Of a stretch of DNA of 64,000 nt, positions 35,303 to 49,180 are shown piece after piece. Below the pieces are notes generated by a model that saw only the letters and a list, made by a program, of their open reading frames with translations, ran no database searches and had not been told where the DNA came from. Each line of letters opens with the position of its first letter. Positions within the stretch are counted from its first letter, which is position 1. Source of the stretch: Leptospira kmetyi serovar Malaysia str. Bejo-Iso9 (GTDB lineage: Bacteria > Spirochaetota > Leptospiria > Leptospirales > Leptospiraceae); contig NZ_AHMP02000003.1 of the NCBI RefSeq assembly GCF_000243735.2, forward strand, positions 3,184,001 through 3,248,000. Direction: 5' to 3'. Position numbers and translations under genes: made by a program.

Positions 35303-36862
35303 ATGGATAAATTATCAGGAATAGAATTTCCAAGTTTAGGAAAACGAGTTTTTCCTGAGGATTGGAAAAAGGAACAGGAATCCAAGGGACAGGAAATTCT
35401 CAATCGGGATTTGGATGCGTTCGGTTCAGGAATCGATTGCGGAGGAACGATTGCAATTAGCTCGACGCCGAGCAAAGTAGATTTAATCGATTCACTCATC
35501 GCTTATGATGAAAACGGCAAAAGGATCGAAGTCCCACCAACGATCGGAATCGTGGTTCCCAATAATGCGTCTTGTACTTTAGTCGTTCGTCATAAGTTTC
35601 AAGAAACTGCATATACTAGCCCCTCAAATATACCCGATGATGGTCCAATCGTTTGGAGAGACAACTCCTATGAAATCATTCCAAGACAAGGAGCATTGGT
35701 TGCAGGTGACGTTGCTCTTCGAGCTATTTCTACGAATGCGTCCGGTGTTGTCACGTTAGGAAACGATCTTAGAGTCTACCGCGGAATCAGAGGCCGTCGC
35801 ATTAAGGACAACGAAGTGACCGAGGAAAAACAAGCAACCTCGGTTAAGACCGGTTTATTATCGGATTTAAATTCGGATATCATAGCGGGTATCAATCCGG
35901 ATACAAATAATCCGTTGAAGTTTGTAAAGGCGATCAATCAGGTTTATCTTTTCTTTAAGAATTTTACGGATCTCATTTTCAAACAAGAGCGCAAATTTTT
36001 GGGAGAGATGTTTTGGATGGACGAGCTCCGAACGCCGTCTGTGGATTTCCCTGCGTTTTGTTTGGCTTCCGCAGATCAGTTGATCAACGCAAGTGGAACG
36101 GGTGGAATGCCAGACTTAGTTTCGTATTGGTTGAATAAACCGTTGCGTTACGATCCGCTTGGAACCAACGTAACTGACTTTGATGCGGCGAGTTACACGA
36201 TCGCGAGTAATGTTCTTACGATAACTTTTGCAAATACAACTGCTTGTCAAAAGATGATCAATGCTTTAGCAGAAGAAAATTTAGTCCACGGTTCGTTCAC
36301 AAATTGGATGACGGGAACGCTTTTACAAGCTGTCGGCGGAGTACCCGCGAATACTACAATGGCGATTACGGCGATCTCCACTTCAAGTAGAACGATTAGC
36401 TTTACTTGCACTGCGGCCAATTCAAGTGGTTCTCTTTCGGGAGTCAAAGTTCGGTTTTACAAACATCGATTGCCCGATGCAATTCAAGGAACGACAATTA
36501 CAAATCAAGTACGGCACTTTGCAATTCAAGGGCGCGGTTTCGTTTCCGTCATGGATTCGGATTCAGAATGGATCGGCGGTTTGAGAAGAAGGGATCGGTT
36601 TCAGGGACATCGACACGGCGCTTCTACATCCATTTCATTTGATATACCGCAAGGCGGCGCTGGGGGCGGCGCAGGTTCTTTGATAGCTGCAGGTTCGATC
36701 GGTGATGGAATTCCGCGTGGTGTACAACTCAATGGTTATCCTTCGACAAGTGTGAATGGACCTACCGTTGATTCGAGTTATGCGCCGCTTAGATTTGGTT
36801 TGACAACCGATGCACGTGGTGTTGCACTATTCCCATATATATTCGTGAAAAGGATCTTGTAA
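35303..36862 (+). CDS. Tail fibre protein 2
   Basis: 519 residues, a tandem paralogue of fibre 1 starting 2 nt after it. Start (MDKLSGIEFPSLGKRVFPEDWKKEQES) and final residues (TTDARGVALFPYIFVKRIL) match. The tip differs (FQGHRHGASTSISFDIPQGGAGGGAG and following). The DNA is more diverged and more AT-rich than fibre 1 outside the shared block. Two fibres with different tips would broaden or switch target range. Confidence 0.8.
   Translation: MDKLSGIEFPSLGKRVFPEDWKKEQESKGQEILNRDLDAFGSGIDCGGTIAISSTPSKVDLIDSLIAYDENGKRIEVPPTIGIVVPNNASCTLVVRHKFQETAYTSPSNIPDDGPIVWRDNSYEIIPRQGALVAGDVALRAISTNASGVVTLGNDLRVYRGIRGRRIKDNEVTEEKQATSVKTGLLSDLNSDIIAGINPDTNNPLKFVKAINQVYLFFKNFTDLIFKQERKFLGEMFWMDELRTPSVDFPAFCLASADQLINASGTGGMPDLVSYWLNKPLRYDPLGTNVTDFDAASYTIASNVLTITFANTTACQKMINALAEENLVHGSFTNWMTGTLLQAVGGVPANTTMAITAISTSSRTISFTCTAANSSGSLSGVKVRFYKHRLPDAIQGTTITNQVRHFAIQGRGFVSVMDSDSEWIGGLRRRDRFQGHRHGASTSISFDIPQGGAGGGAGSLIAAGSIGDGIPRGVQLNGYPSTSVNGPTVDSSYAPLRFGLTTDARGVALFPYIFVKRIL
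35978..36259 (+). repeat. Shared fibre block, copy 2
   Basis: Partner of 34461-34742. Encodes the FKQERKFLGEMFWMDELR to ANTTACQKMI region in fibre 2. Confidence 0.85.
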
Positions 36863-36887
36863 AAAATATCCAATAGCGAAATAAATT

Positions 36888-36924
36888 TCACGTGTAAATT
36901 GATTTGATACATGATTACACGTGA
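36888..36924. promoter_or_regulatory. 10-bp inverted repeat after fibre 2
   Basis: TCACGTGTAA (36888-36897) and TTACACGTGA (36915-36924) are perfect complements around 17 nt. No T run, so it may be a binding site before the acyltransferase or a mild terminator. A second AT-rich repeat (AATAATT 36949 with AATTATT 36974) follows. Confidence 0.5.
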
Positions 36925-37082
36925 GATTCTACGTATGATATTATTTAAAATAATTGAAATAAAAAACTTTAAGAATTATTAACTTGAAATAGATTCAATA
37001 TTCTTTTCAATGAGATACCTGTATTATTCAGAAAATAGAATCATAGAGATCGTTTGATTTAAAATTAAAGAAAGGATATTCA

Positions 37083-38126
37083 ATGATACAAATGTCGAAT
37101 CGTATTCATTGGGTCGATACATTAAAGTTTCTTGGTATATTTGCAATTTATATCGGTCATTTTGGTGTCGCTGCCGGTAAAGCATACTCGTTCGTTTTCC
37201 TTTATCACGTTCCACTCTTCTTTTTTGTTTCCGGTTTTTTTGCAAATTCCACTTCGAGAACTTTATTCGGTTATTATCGATATAAATTTTTTCAGTTAAT
37301 AGTTCCCTATGTTTTTTTCTCCATTTTGGCCCTCGTATATTATTCAGTATTGAACGATTGGGAATTCCCTCAAGTCGTTGGAGTAGGTAAAACATTCTTA
37401 TTTGGGATACGGAATCAGGTGCACGCGGCATCTCTATGGTTTATACCGTGTTTATTTATAATTAGTCTTTTACATTACACTCTTTTAAAAATTTTTAAAA
37501 ATACCTTTCTACTTTTTGTTCTCGCGGCTTCGCTTTGCGCAATTAGTCAGCTCTTTCTTTCCTTTAATCCATTGAATCAGCCGTCTTGGGCTTTTAACGT
37601 CGATAGCGCGATGTATTATTATGTTTATTATGTTCTCGGATCTATATTGTTTCCTTTGTTGAATAAAGAAATATCAGTTCAAGATAAATTGTATTGGATT
37701 CCATTTGTAATCGTTTCAATTCTTTCAATCTTTGTTTCAATCGTATGTTATGTAATCGGTGTTGATTGGATCTATAAAAAAGTGTCCTTTATTTTCGATC
37801 TTTATCCCTTAGGTTTTACTTTTTCCATATGGATCGGTATGATGATTATCTATTCGAATGTATTGCTTGCAAAAATGCTTTCTAAAGTTTCTTTTTTAGG
37901 AAGTTTGGGGAAGGAAACTTTAATCTTTTGTGGAATCGAAAACGTATTTAAAAGCTTATTTACACAATGCTTTTTACTACTGGGTTTGGGGATCAATTTA
38001 ACGAATCCAATGGCTACGATTCTATTTTCTTTCCTATGTCTTGTGGTTTCTTATTTTACTTTGATTCGGTTCTTGAACCGGTATTTTCCTAAGTTTGTAG
38101 GAAAACTTTCTGAATCATCGAAATAA
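37083..38126 (+). CDS. Membrane acyltransferase, acyltransferase-3 family (O-acetylase-like)
   Basis: 347 residues with about ten hydrophobic helices. The family opening is RIHWVDTLKFLGIFAIYIGHFGV, followed by YHVPLFFFVSGFFA and SLWFIPCLFIISLL. Members (OafA, Oac, WecH types) move acyl groups, often acetyl, onto surface sugars in the inner membrane. It is clearly more AT-rich than its neighbours, a sign of separate transfer. As the last gene of the tail island it resembles phage-borne O-antigen converting genes. The substrate is not known. Confidence 0.85.
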   Translation: MIQMSNRIHWVDTLKFLGIFAIYIGHFGVAAGKAYSFVFLYHVPLFFFVSGFFANSTSRTLFGYYRYKFFQLIVPYVFFSILALVYYSVLNDWEFPQVVGVGKTFLFGIRNQVHAASLWFIPCLFIISLLHYTLLKIFKNTFLLFVLAASLCAISQLFLSFNPLNQPSWAFNVDSAMYYYVYYVLGSILFPLLNKEISVQDKLYWIPFVIVSILSIFVSIVCYVIGVDWIYKKVSFIFDLYPLGFTFSIWIGMMIIYSNVLLAKMLSKVSFLGSLGKETLIFCGIENVFKSLFTQCFLLLGLGINLTNPMATILFSFLCLVVSYFTLIRFLNRYFPKFVGKLSESSK

Positions 38127-38148
38127 TTCATCCCACCACACCTCCAAA

Positions 38149-38203
<55 letters not shown>

Positions 38204-38207
38204 TGAA

Positions 38208-38792
<585 letters not shown>

Positions 38793-39836
38793 GTTTCTAT
38801 CCTTCCTTAGATCTAAGGGGTTTTGGTTTCAGTGTGTCATGATAAGGCTTAGGAAGGAAAATGGAAACTGTTTTTTTAGAGTGCTAAAAACACGCGAAGT
38901 AAAAATCTGGAATCCTTTCGTCATTTTCAATGAACTTAGAACTAAAAGCAGAGGTCTCAGAAGAATTCACCGGAAATCGATTGGATCGGTTTTTGAAATT
39001 CTCTTTTGGAGACGAAGTTTCCCGAGCTTCGATACAAAAGTGGATAGAATCGGGATATGTACGCAACCAAGACGAAAAAGTTTTCGATAAAAGCTCCTGG
39101 AAGGTAAAAACCGGCGAGCAATACTTTCTCTCTATTCCTCCAAGGCCGCCTCTCAATTTAGAACCGATCCCGATGGCGTTACCCGTCATTTTAGAAAGAG
39201 AGAATTATCTCATCATTCACAAGCCTCCCGGAATCGCAAGTCACAGCGGACCCGGAGATCGATCCCCTAGTTTGGTAAACGGACTTCTCTATCATTTTAA
39301 AGAATTATCAAAGGCCGGGGGAGAAGCGAGACCCGGAATCGTCCACAGATTGGACAAACCAACCGAGGGTTTGATTCTAATCGCAAAGAACGATCGAGCT
39401 CACGGAAAGTTGTCCGAATTGTTTCGGAAGAGAGAAATCGAAAAGAAATATTATGCTTGGGTACAAGGACATCCTCCGGACGAAGCGGGAACGATCGACT
39501 TGCCGATTTCAAGACATCCGGTCGAAAGACTGAAGATGACGATTTCTCCCAAAGGAAGAAGATCCGTTACTAATTATAAAGTACTAAAGTATATCAATTC
39601 TCGCTCGGGAAGAAAATTCAGTTTTGTGGAGATTGGATTGGAAACGGGAAGAACCCACCAGATCCGCGTGCATTTTCAAAGTCAGAGATGTCCCGTAGTC
39701 GGGGACTTATTGTATTCCAGAGTCGGAGCGCAATACGAATCCTACGGTTTACAACTGATCGCATATTCTCTTAGATTTATAGATCCGTTTACCGGAGAAA
39801 AAATAGAAGCGACTTTACCTCTCAGCGAACGTTTTC

Positions 39837-40679
<843 letters not shown>

Positions 40680-40747
40680 TGGATTTCATTCTCCTTAAAA
40701 AATTGTCTTTCGTACGATCCAAGTTTCGACGGCCTCTGATTCTTAGA

Positions 40748-41506
40748 CTACGAAGACGGATTTTCATTCTTCCGAACAAACGGTTTCTTGGCAACCTTAT
40801 GAAGTTTAGGACGAATCGTAATTTCGGTAAAACCCAAATTCTCGGGACCGGAAAGCGCATACTCGAACGCTTTCAAAATTTCGGAAACGTTCAAATAAGA
40901 ATTCGGATCGGAATCCTTTTCAAAATCGAGGCGCTCGTAAAAATCCGTGTCCGCGACGTCCGGGTTGACGCTTATCAATTTGACTCCCGATTTTCGGATT
41001 TCCTCGAATAAATTTAATCCGAAATGCCTGAGACCGGCCTTGGTTCCCGCGTAAGCCGCGCCTCGAAACGATTCCTTAAAGGCCGAAACCGAATGAATCT
41101 GAAAGATCCAGCCTTCGTTCTTTTTTAAATCCCTTAAAAGCAGTTTTGTGATCAGAATCGGAGAAACGAAGTTTACTACGAGCATTCTTTCCAATTCGTC
41201 GAAAGGAATTTCCTCGTGAGGCGCAAAGTTGCCTATGCCCGCGTTGTTCACGAGAATTTTGAGGGGAGGTTCTTCCTTTAGAATATTCTGTAATTTGAAT
41301 GTGATTTCCTTCGTATTCGAAAGATCCAATCCTACGTGACGGTATAAGGGAGAATTTTTTAAGACCGTCGATTTCGGCTCCGTTCTCGCGATCCCGACGA
41401 CCTTATAACCTTGGGAAATTAAAAATTCGGAGATCGCTTTTCCGAACCCTTTGGATGAGCCGGTTACGATCGCCAAAGCGTTGTTCGGTTCCAAGTTCGT
41501 TTTCAT
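40748..41506 (-). CDS. Short-chain dehydrogenase/reductase
   Basis: 252 residues, classical SDR: TGSSKGFG nucleotide loop (15-22), NNAG (87-90), catalytic serine around 139-141 and Y152-x3-K156 in YAGTKAG. Substrate unknown. It overlaps the radical SAM gene by 4 nt (ATGA), so the two are translationally coupled. Confidence 0.88.
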   Translation of the reverse strand: MKTNLEPNNALAIVTGSSKGFGKAISEFLISQGYKVVGIARTEPKSTVLKNSPLYRHVGLDLSNTKEITFKLQNILKEEPPLKILVNNAGIGNFAPHEEIPFDELERMLVVNFVSPILITKLLLRDLKKNEGWIFQIHSVSAFKESFRGAAYAGTKAGLRHFGLNLFEEIRKSGVKLISVNPDVADTDFYERLDFEKDSDPNSYLNVSEILKAFEYALSGPENLGFTEITIRPKLHKVAKKPFVRKNENPSS

Positions 41507-42511
41507 TTTGTTTCCATTTCGCTTGCCACGAGTCTGTGGATTTTTTCCCGAGGAACAAAGACTTCCAATTCTTTTTCGACCGTATCGAACATTTCTTTTT
41601 CCAATTCTGTCGGATAGGATTTAACTCCGACGTGCGTTTCCATCGGAAGATAATAAAGATAGGAATCCGATCTTCTTTTTTTGGAGTTCTTAAAATAATC
41701 CGAATTCATCCGAAAAACTCCGAGACTGATTTCGCGAAGTTTTTCTCCGGGAATTTCTCGGAAAATCGCGCGAACGAATTCTTGATAAACGGATTTCCAA
41801 TTCGGAACGTTGAGAATCGGATCCAAACAAAGACGAACCTGCCAACCCGCGTTCAACGCGTCCCTTATGTTTTTCAATCGGGAAGAAAGTCTCGGAGTCA
41901 ATGGTTCGTGCTCCAAAATCACCGATTCGGGAGAAAGCGTCCAAGCGAGAATGATATTCGAAGTCGGCTTCAGATCCGCGATCGATTTGAAATTCGCGCT
42001 TTTGGTTCTGATTTCCACGATCAAATCCGGATTCTCGCTCGCGAACAAGATCCATTCTTTACAATATCCTAATATGTTTTCGAGCGCGAGAAGATCCGTA
42101 TCGTAGGATATACAAAGATAAAGCGGTTTGGAAAGTTCGAGTTGTTCCTTGGTTTCCCGGATATAATCCTCGTTGTTTACGAAAACCACGAGGTTCGCGG
42201 AAGAATACATTCCCTGAAGATAACAATACGAACAATTATAAAGACAATTGAGTACGAGCGCGTTGTAATAAAAAAAACGATAACCGAAGTCGGGCGCGAC
42301 TCCCGAGCCGGAATATAAGAATTGTTCTTTACGTTTTGCTAATATAAGTTTCGGACTTCTTTTTTGGGCCTGAAAATTCTGTGCGGAAGGATTAAAAACT
42401 TCCTTGTACGAATCGATGGAAACCGGAATCGATTCCGGAAATTTGGAAAGAATTGCCGAAGTATTCGGATGATTCTTCGCCGATTCTTCCACATAAATAT
42501 GGGAGAATCGT

Positions 42512-42540
<29 letters not shown>
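41503..42540 (-). CDS. Spore photoproduct lyase family radical SAM protein
   Basis: 345 residues. Radical SAM cluster C99-x3-C103-x2-C106 in NCLYNCSYCYLQG, and the SPL-family pattern SYDTDLLALE, IRTKSAN and VRLCLDPIL. True SPL repairs the 5-thyminyl-dihydrothymine lesion in spores. Leptospira makes no spores, so another lesion or substrate is likely. It sits between a nucleosidase-like gene (29-bp overlap) and an SDR gene (4-bp overlap). Confidence 0.85.
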
Positions 42541-43411
<871 letters not shown>

Positions 43412-43472
43412 CCTGAACGTAGAATTTGGGACAAGAGAGAAATCATCGAACGAGAAAGAAAAGGAGCCTTTC

Positions 43473-43787
43473 ATGGATTTGATCGAAAAGGTAAAAAGGG
43501 AATTTTGGCCGAAATTGAAGTCCGTGGTTTCCAAGATTCCGTTTACGGAAGATCTCATCGCGCTTTATTATTCTATGATGGATCCGGAAACCCCGCTTAG
43601 AACCAAACTCGTCATCGCCGGTGCGCTCGCTTATTTCATTTCTCCGTTAGATGCCGTTCCCGATTTTATTCCCGGCGCCGGATTTCTGGATGACGCGGGC
43701 GTGATTGCGGCCGTACTGGCAAGTGTTCAGTCCGCGATCCGACAAGAACATAGAGAGAAGGCCAGAAAATTTCTGGAAAACGAATGA
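43473..43787 (+). CDS. DUF1232 (YkvA-like) small membrane-associated protein
   Basis: 104 residues with the DUF1232 core: RTKLVIAGALAYFISPLDAVPDFIPGAGFLDDAGVIAAVL (about 43-82). Family members are small membrane proteins of unknown function. The 4-nt ATGA overlap couples it to the inositol-phosphatase gene. Confidence 0.88.
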   Translation: MDLIEKVKREFWPKLKSVVSKIPFTEDLIALYYSMMDPETPLRTKLVIAGALAYFISPLDAVPDFIPGAGFLDDAGVIAAVLASVQSAIRQEHREKARKFLENE

Positions 43788-44599
43788 GCTTAGACAACGA
43801 AATTAAAATCCGATACGAACACTTCCTAAACTTTCTTCCGAAGGTTATGGAATTTTTAGCGACCACACAGGAAGAATCCGATCTCAACATCGCCTATAAA
43901 GGAGAGATCGATCTTGTAACGAAAGCGGACAAGGGTTCCGAGGAAAGAATCATCAACGAGATCGATCGAATGTTTCCTACGGATTCGATTCTCGGAGAAG
44001 AAGGAACCAATAAGACGGGAACTTCTTCCTTTAAGTGGATCGTCGATCCTTTGGATGGAACCGTGAATTATTCTCATCGTCTTCCTTTGTATTGCGCTTG
44101 CATCGGTTTGGAAAATTTGGAAAACGGAGAAGCCGTGATGGGAATCGTTCCGCTTCCTAGTTTGAACGAAATTTATCACGCACGCAAAGGTCACGGCGCG
44201 TTTAAAAATCAAAAAAGAATCTCCGTTTCGAAGACGAAAGAATTAAAACAATCTTTGTTATCCACCGGATTTCCGTACGATCGAGAAAAGAAAATCGATC
44301 GACTCATGTTTTATTACAGAAACTTTTTATTGAAGACGAGAGGCGTTCGAAGAACCGGAGCAGCGGGATTGGATCTTTGTTGGGTTGCGGAAGGAAGATT
44401 CGACGCGTTTTGGGAAGAAGGTTTGAAACCTTGGGACATGGCCGCGCCTTCGGTGATCGTAAACGAAGCGGGAGGAAGAATGTCCACATACGACGGCAAT
44501 ACGTTCACGCCTTATATTCCGAACGTAGTTGCGAGCAACGGAGTTCTTCACGAAAAAATGATGGAAGGAATGCAGGAGTATCTTCGCATTCCGACTTGA
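43784..44599 (+). CDS. Inositol monophosphatase family protein
   Basis: 271 residues. Metal site E72-E73 (GEEG), WIVDPLDGTVNYSH (85-98, D88 and D91) and the C-terminal WDMAAPSVIVNEAGG. These Mg-dependent enzymes remove phosphate from inositol phosphates or related sugars and nucleotides (SuhB, CysQ, HisN types). No feature tells which. Follows DUF1232 in a two-gene unit. Confidence 0.88.
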   Translation: MSLDNEIKIRYEHFLNFLPKVMEFLATTQEESDLNIAYKGEIDLVTKADKGSEERIINEIDRMFPTDSILGEEGTNKTGTSSFKWIVDPLDGTVNYSHRLPLYCACIGLENLENGEAVMGIVPLPSLNEIYHARKGHGAFKNQKRISVSKTKELKQSLLSTGFPYDREKKIDRLMFYYRNFLLKTRGVRRTGAAGLDLCWVAEGRFDAFWEEGLKPWDMAAPSVIVNEAGGRMSTYDGNTFTPYIPNVVASNGVLHEKMMEGMQEYLRIPT

Positions 44600-44604
44600 A
44601 ACGC

Positions 44605-44620
44605 GATCGTTTTAACGATC
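44605..44620. other. Short palindrome after the phosphatase gene
   Basis: GATCGTT (44605-44611) and AACGATC (44614-44620) pair perfectly over 2 nt. The 100-bp gap between convergent genes holds no T-rich run, so a terminator role is uncertain. Confidence 0.4.
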
Positions 44621-44699
44621 CGTAGGAAGTGAGATGCCGAGTTTAGGGAGCGTTTCGCCGAGTTAAGGCGACTCATCAAGAACGATTGATTTTGAAAGA

Positions 44700-47036
<2,337 letters not shown>

Positions 47037-47040
<4 letters not shown>

Positions 47041-48095
47041 GCCAGAATTTTCTCTTTAAAAAGATTTTCGAACGGATAAGAATTGTATCGTTTGACAATT
47101 TCCCTTTCGTTTTCGGAAATTTGTTCGCGTAACGTTTTCTTTTCCAAAAGAGTATCGATCAAACCGGCGAGCAGATTCATCGCCGGAGCGGACTTGTCCT
47201 TAAAAAGAATTCCTCCGGTTTTCATGGTTTCCGGCGTCGCGCCCGCGTGATAAGAAATCGTGGGAATGCCGGCTCCAAAGGCTTCCAAAACCGGGATGTT
47301 GAATCCTTCGTGTTCGCTCATACAAACGTAAAGATCCATCGAATTTAAAAAATTCTCCATTTCGGAATCGTTCGCGTTCAAGCGGATCTGAACGTTTCCG
47401 GTCAATCGTTTGCGGAGAATCGTCTTCTTTAGAAAATTATAATATTCTTCAAAAACAGCTGGAACGCTTCCGCAGATCAGAAGTTGGACGTTTTGTCTGA
47501 ATTTCAGAATCGACTCGAGTAAAAAAAGAAGGTCTTCCATTTTTTTATTCGGAGAAACCCTTCCGATAAATCCGATCGTAAATTCCCGTTTGTCCTTTGT
47601 GTTTTTTTCCCGGACCGGATATTTTTTTACGATGGGAAGAACGAGCGCGTTCGTAACCCCGAGCGATTGTAGAAAGTTCGCGTTGAATTCCGAAGAAGGT
47701 AAAAACAAATCCGTTTCGTTTTTCAAAGAATACAACTCGAGCAAGGAACGTTTTTCTTCGAGTTGAAGCGTGTTGTAGATTTCGGAACTTACGAAATTCT
47801 TAAAGTAAATCGCCGGTGTGAAACTCTGGTAACGAACGATTTTTTTTCCCGGAAGATCCCGAAACCAATCCAACGGATAACCGCAACCGCCGTAGTTCAG
47901 AATGTGAACGTCGTTTTTTGAAAAACGGGAAACGTCGGGATGCGTTTCGATCGAAAAGGATTCTTTCGAAAAGTTTTTTAAACAGACAACGGAGTTCGCA
48001 ACTCCCAAGTTTTCGAGAACGTTTCGAATTCCTTTGATGTCGTTTCCGATTCCGTCACCGTCCCGAAACTCGGTGACGTGCTGATAGACTTTCAT
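47037..48095 (-). CDS. GT4-type glycosyltransferase
   Basis: 352 residues. Features are GDGIGNDIKGIRNVLENLG near the N-terminus, FTIGFIGRVSPNKKMEDL, and CMSEHEGFNIPVLEAFGAGIPTISYHAGATPET. The E-x7-E motif is present. It resembles its downstream neighbour in the acceptor-side text (YQSFTPAIYFKNF against YHNVTPHHFFESY). Overlaps both adjacent genes by 4 nt. Confidence 0.9.
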
Positions 48096-49102
48096 TTTCG
48101 GAAGGAAAGAACGGTGAAACCGTCTTCGGATTTTTTTTCTATGATGTTTCTAAAACCGAGTTGTTTGAGATAATCTCGGATCAAAGGTTCTTGTATTTTC
48201 GTAAGTCTCAAAGGCAAAAACGGAGACGGATAGTTGGAATTCTCGTTTGAAAAACGAAAACGGATTTCCGTCCCCGAAGACGCGCGAAGACTGAGAGTGC
48301 GGAGCGCTTTTTCGATCAGCCAATGCGGATGAATCGACAAGTTTTCGGATATTATGATTTTAGAATATTCTGAACAATCTTTCGGGATCGCTCCCGGTTC
48401 TTCCAAACGAATGTTCGTCGTTACGGAACCCGAGATGAATTCCACGCAGGATTGATTCCAGCTGATCGAATCGAACTGAGAACCCAACTTCAGAAGTTGT
48501 TTGAGAATTCTTCCCCAACCCGGAGATAAGACCAAAACTTTTTCGGAAGGATTGATCGATTCCAACAGGAAGTTCTCGCTTTCCTCTATGGAATTTTCCG
48601 AGTAAAGATTTTCGTTGGCCCAAAGAAATTCGGGTCTGACTTCTTTTCCGATGGCTTGGTTCCATTCTAAAAATTCGGAATAAAAGGATTCCATCTTCCG
48701 TTTTAGATTTTGATTTTCGGAACGGATGAGAATCAACTCGTGCAACACGCTGTAGAAGGCGCGAGTTCTGTTTTCGGAAAGTTTCTTATCCAAAAAAGAA
48801 TAGAATTCGGAGAACCGAATCAAAAGCCATTTGAGAGGTCCGCGTACGAACCAAAGTTTCGGATTGGAAAACTTGGGGGGAGAAATTCCCTTCTCGAAAA
48901 GATGCGCGATTTCCGCCGGATCAAAATCCCGATAACCTTCCGGGCTCGGCGGTGAAAATTTCCAATGAGTGAGTTTCTCTATATCTTCTTTTGTGGAAGG
49001 ATTTTTTTTGAGCTTGGCTTCGATTTCTTCCATGATCTCGCGGATGTTGATCCGAGAATCTCTGATTTCGAATAGTTCCTGAAATTTATCTTCCATGCTC
49101 AA
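48092..49102 (-). CDS. Methyltransferase-like protein of the glycan operon, possibly inactive
   Basis: 336 residues; M3 at 49096 is an equally good start. N-terminal half charged and helical. The C-terminal half (LVLSPGWGRILKQLLKLGSQFDSISWNQ ... IIISENLSIHPHWLIEKALRTLSLRASSGTEIRFRF) follows the order of a class I SAM methyltransferase. The usual G-x-G-x-G loop is degenerate (SPGWGRI), so it may not bind SAM. First gene of the leftward glycan operon. Confidence 0.55.
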   Translation of the reverse strand: MSMEDKFQELFEIRDSRINIREIMEEIEAKLKKNPSTKEDIEKLTHWKFSPPSPEGYRDFDPAEIAHLFEKGISPPKFSNPKLWFVRGPLKWLLIRFSEFYSFLDKKLSENRTRAFYSVLHELILIRSENQNLKRKMESFYSEFLEWNQAIGKEVRPEFLWANENLYSENSIEESENFLLESINPSEKVLVLSPGWGRILKQLLKLGSQFDSISWNQSCVEFISGSVTTNIRLEEPGAIPKDCSEYSKIIISENLSIHPHWLIEKALRTLSLRASSGTEIRFRFSNENSNYPSPFLPLRLTKIQEPLIRDYLKQLGFRNIIEKKSEDGFTVLSFRK

Positions 49103-49110
49103 AAGGGTAG

Positions 49111-49169
<59 letters not shown>

Positions 49170-49180
49170 CAAAGAATTCT

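Larger units (their letters stand above)
17296..38126. mobile_element. Phage-derived contractile-tail island (tailocin-like, headless)
   Basis: The island carries a leftward small-gene operon, CI-like repressor with operators, HTH gene and lysis cassette. A full contractile tail set follows in Mu/P2 order, then two tail fibres and an acyltransferase. Missing from the whole island are integrase or transposase, replication, terminase, portal, protease and capsid genes. The tail genes mostly overlap by 1-4 nt and look intact, which does not fit simple decay. R-type tailocins have exactly this content (regulation, lysis, tail, fibres). The borders are the fumC terminator on the left and the loa22 terminator on the right; I found no clear att repeats. 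Confidence 0.8.

Noticed and set aside
17300..38130. Ordinary complete prophage
   Set aside because: Tail, lysis and regulation are complete but head, packaging, integration and replication genes are all absent. A decayed prophage would also show broken tail genes, which I do not see.
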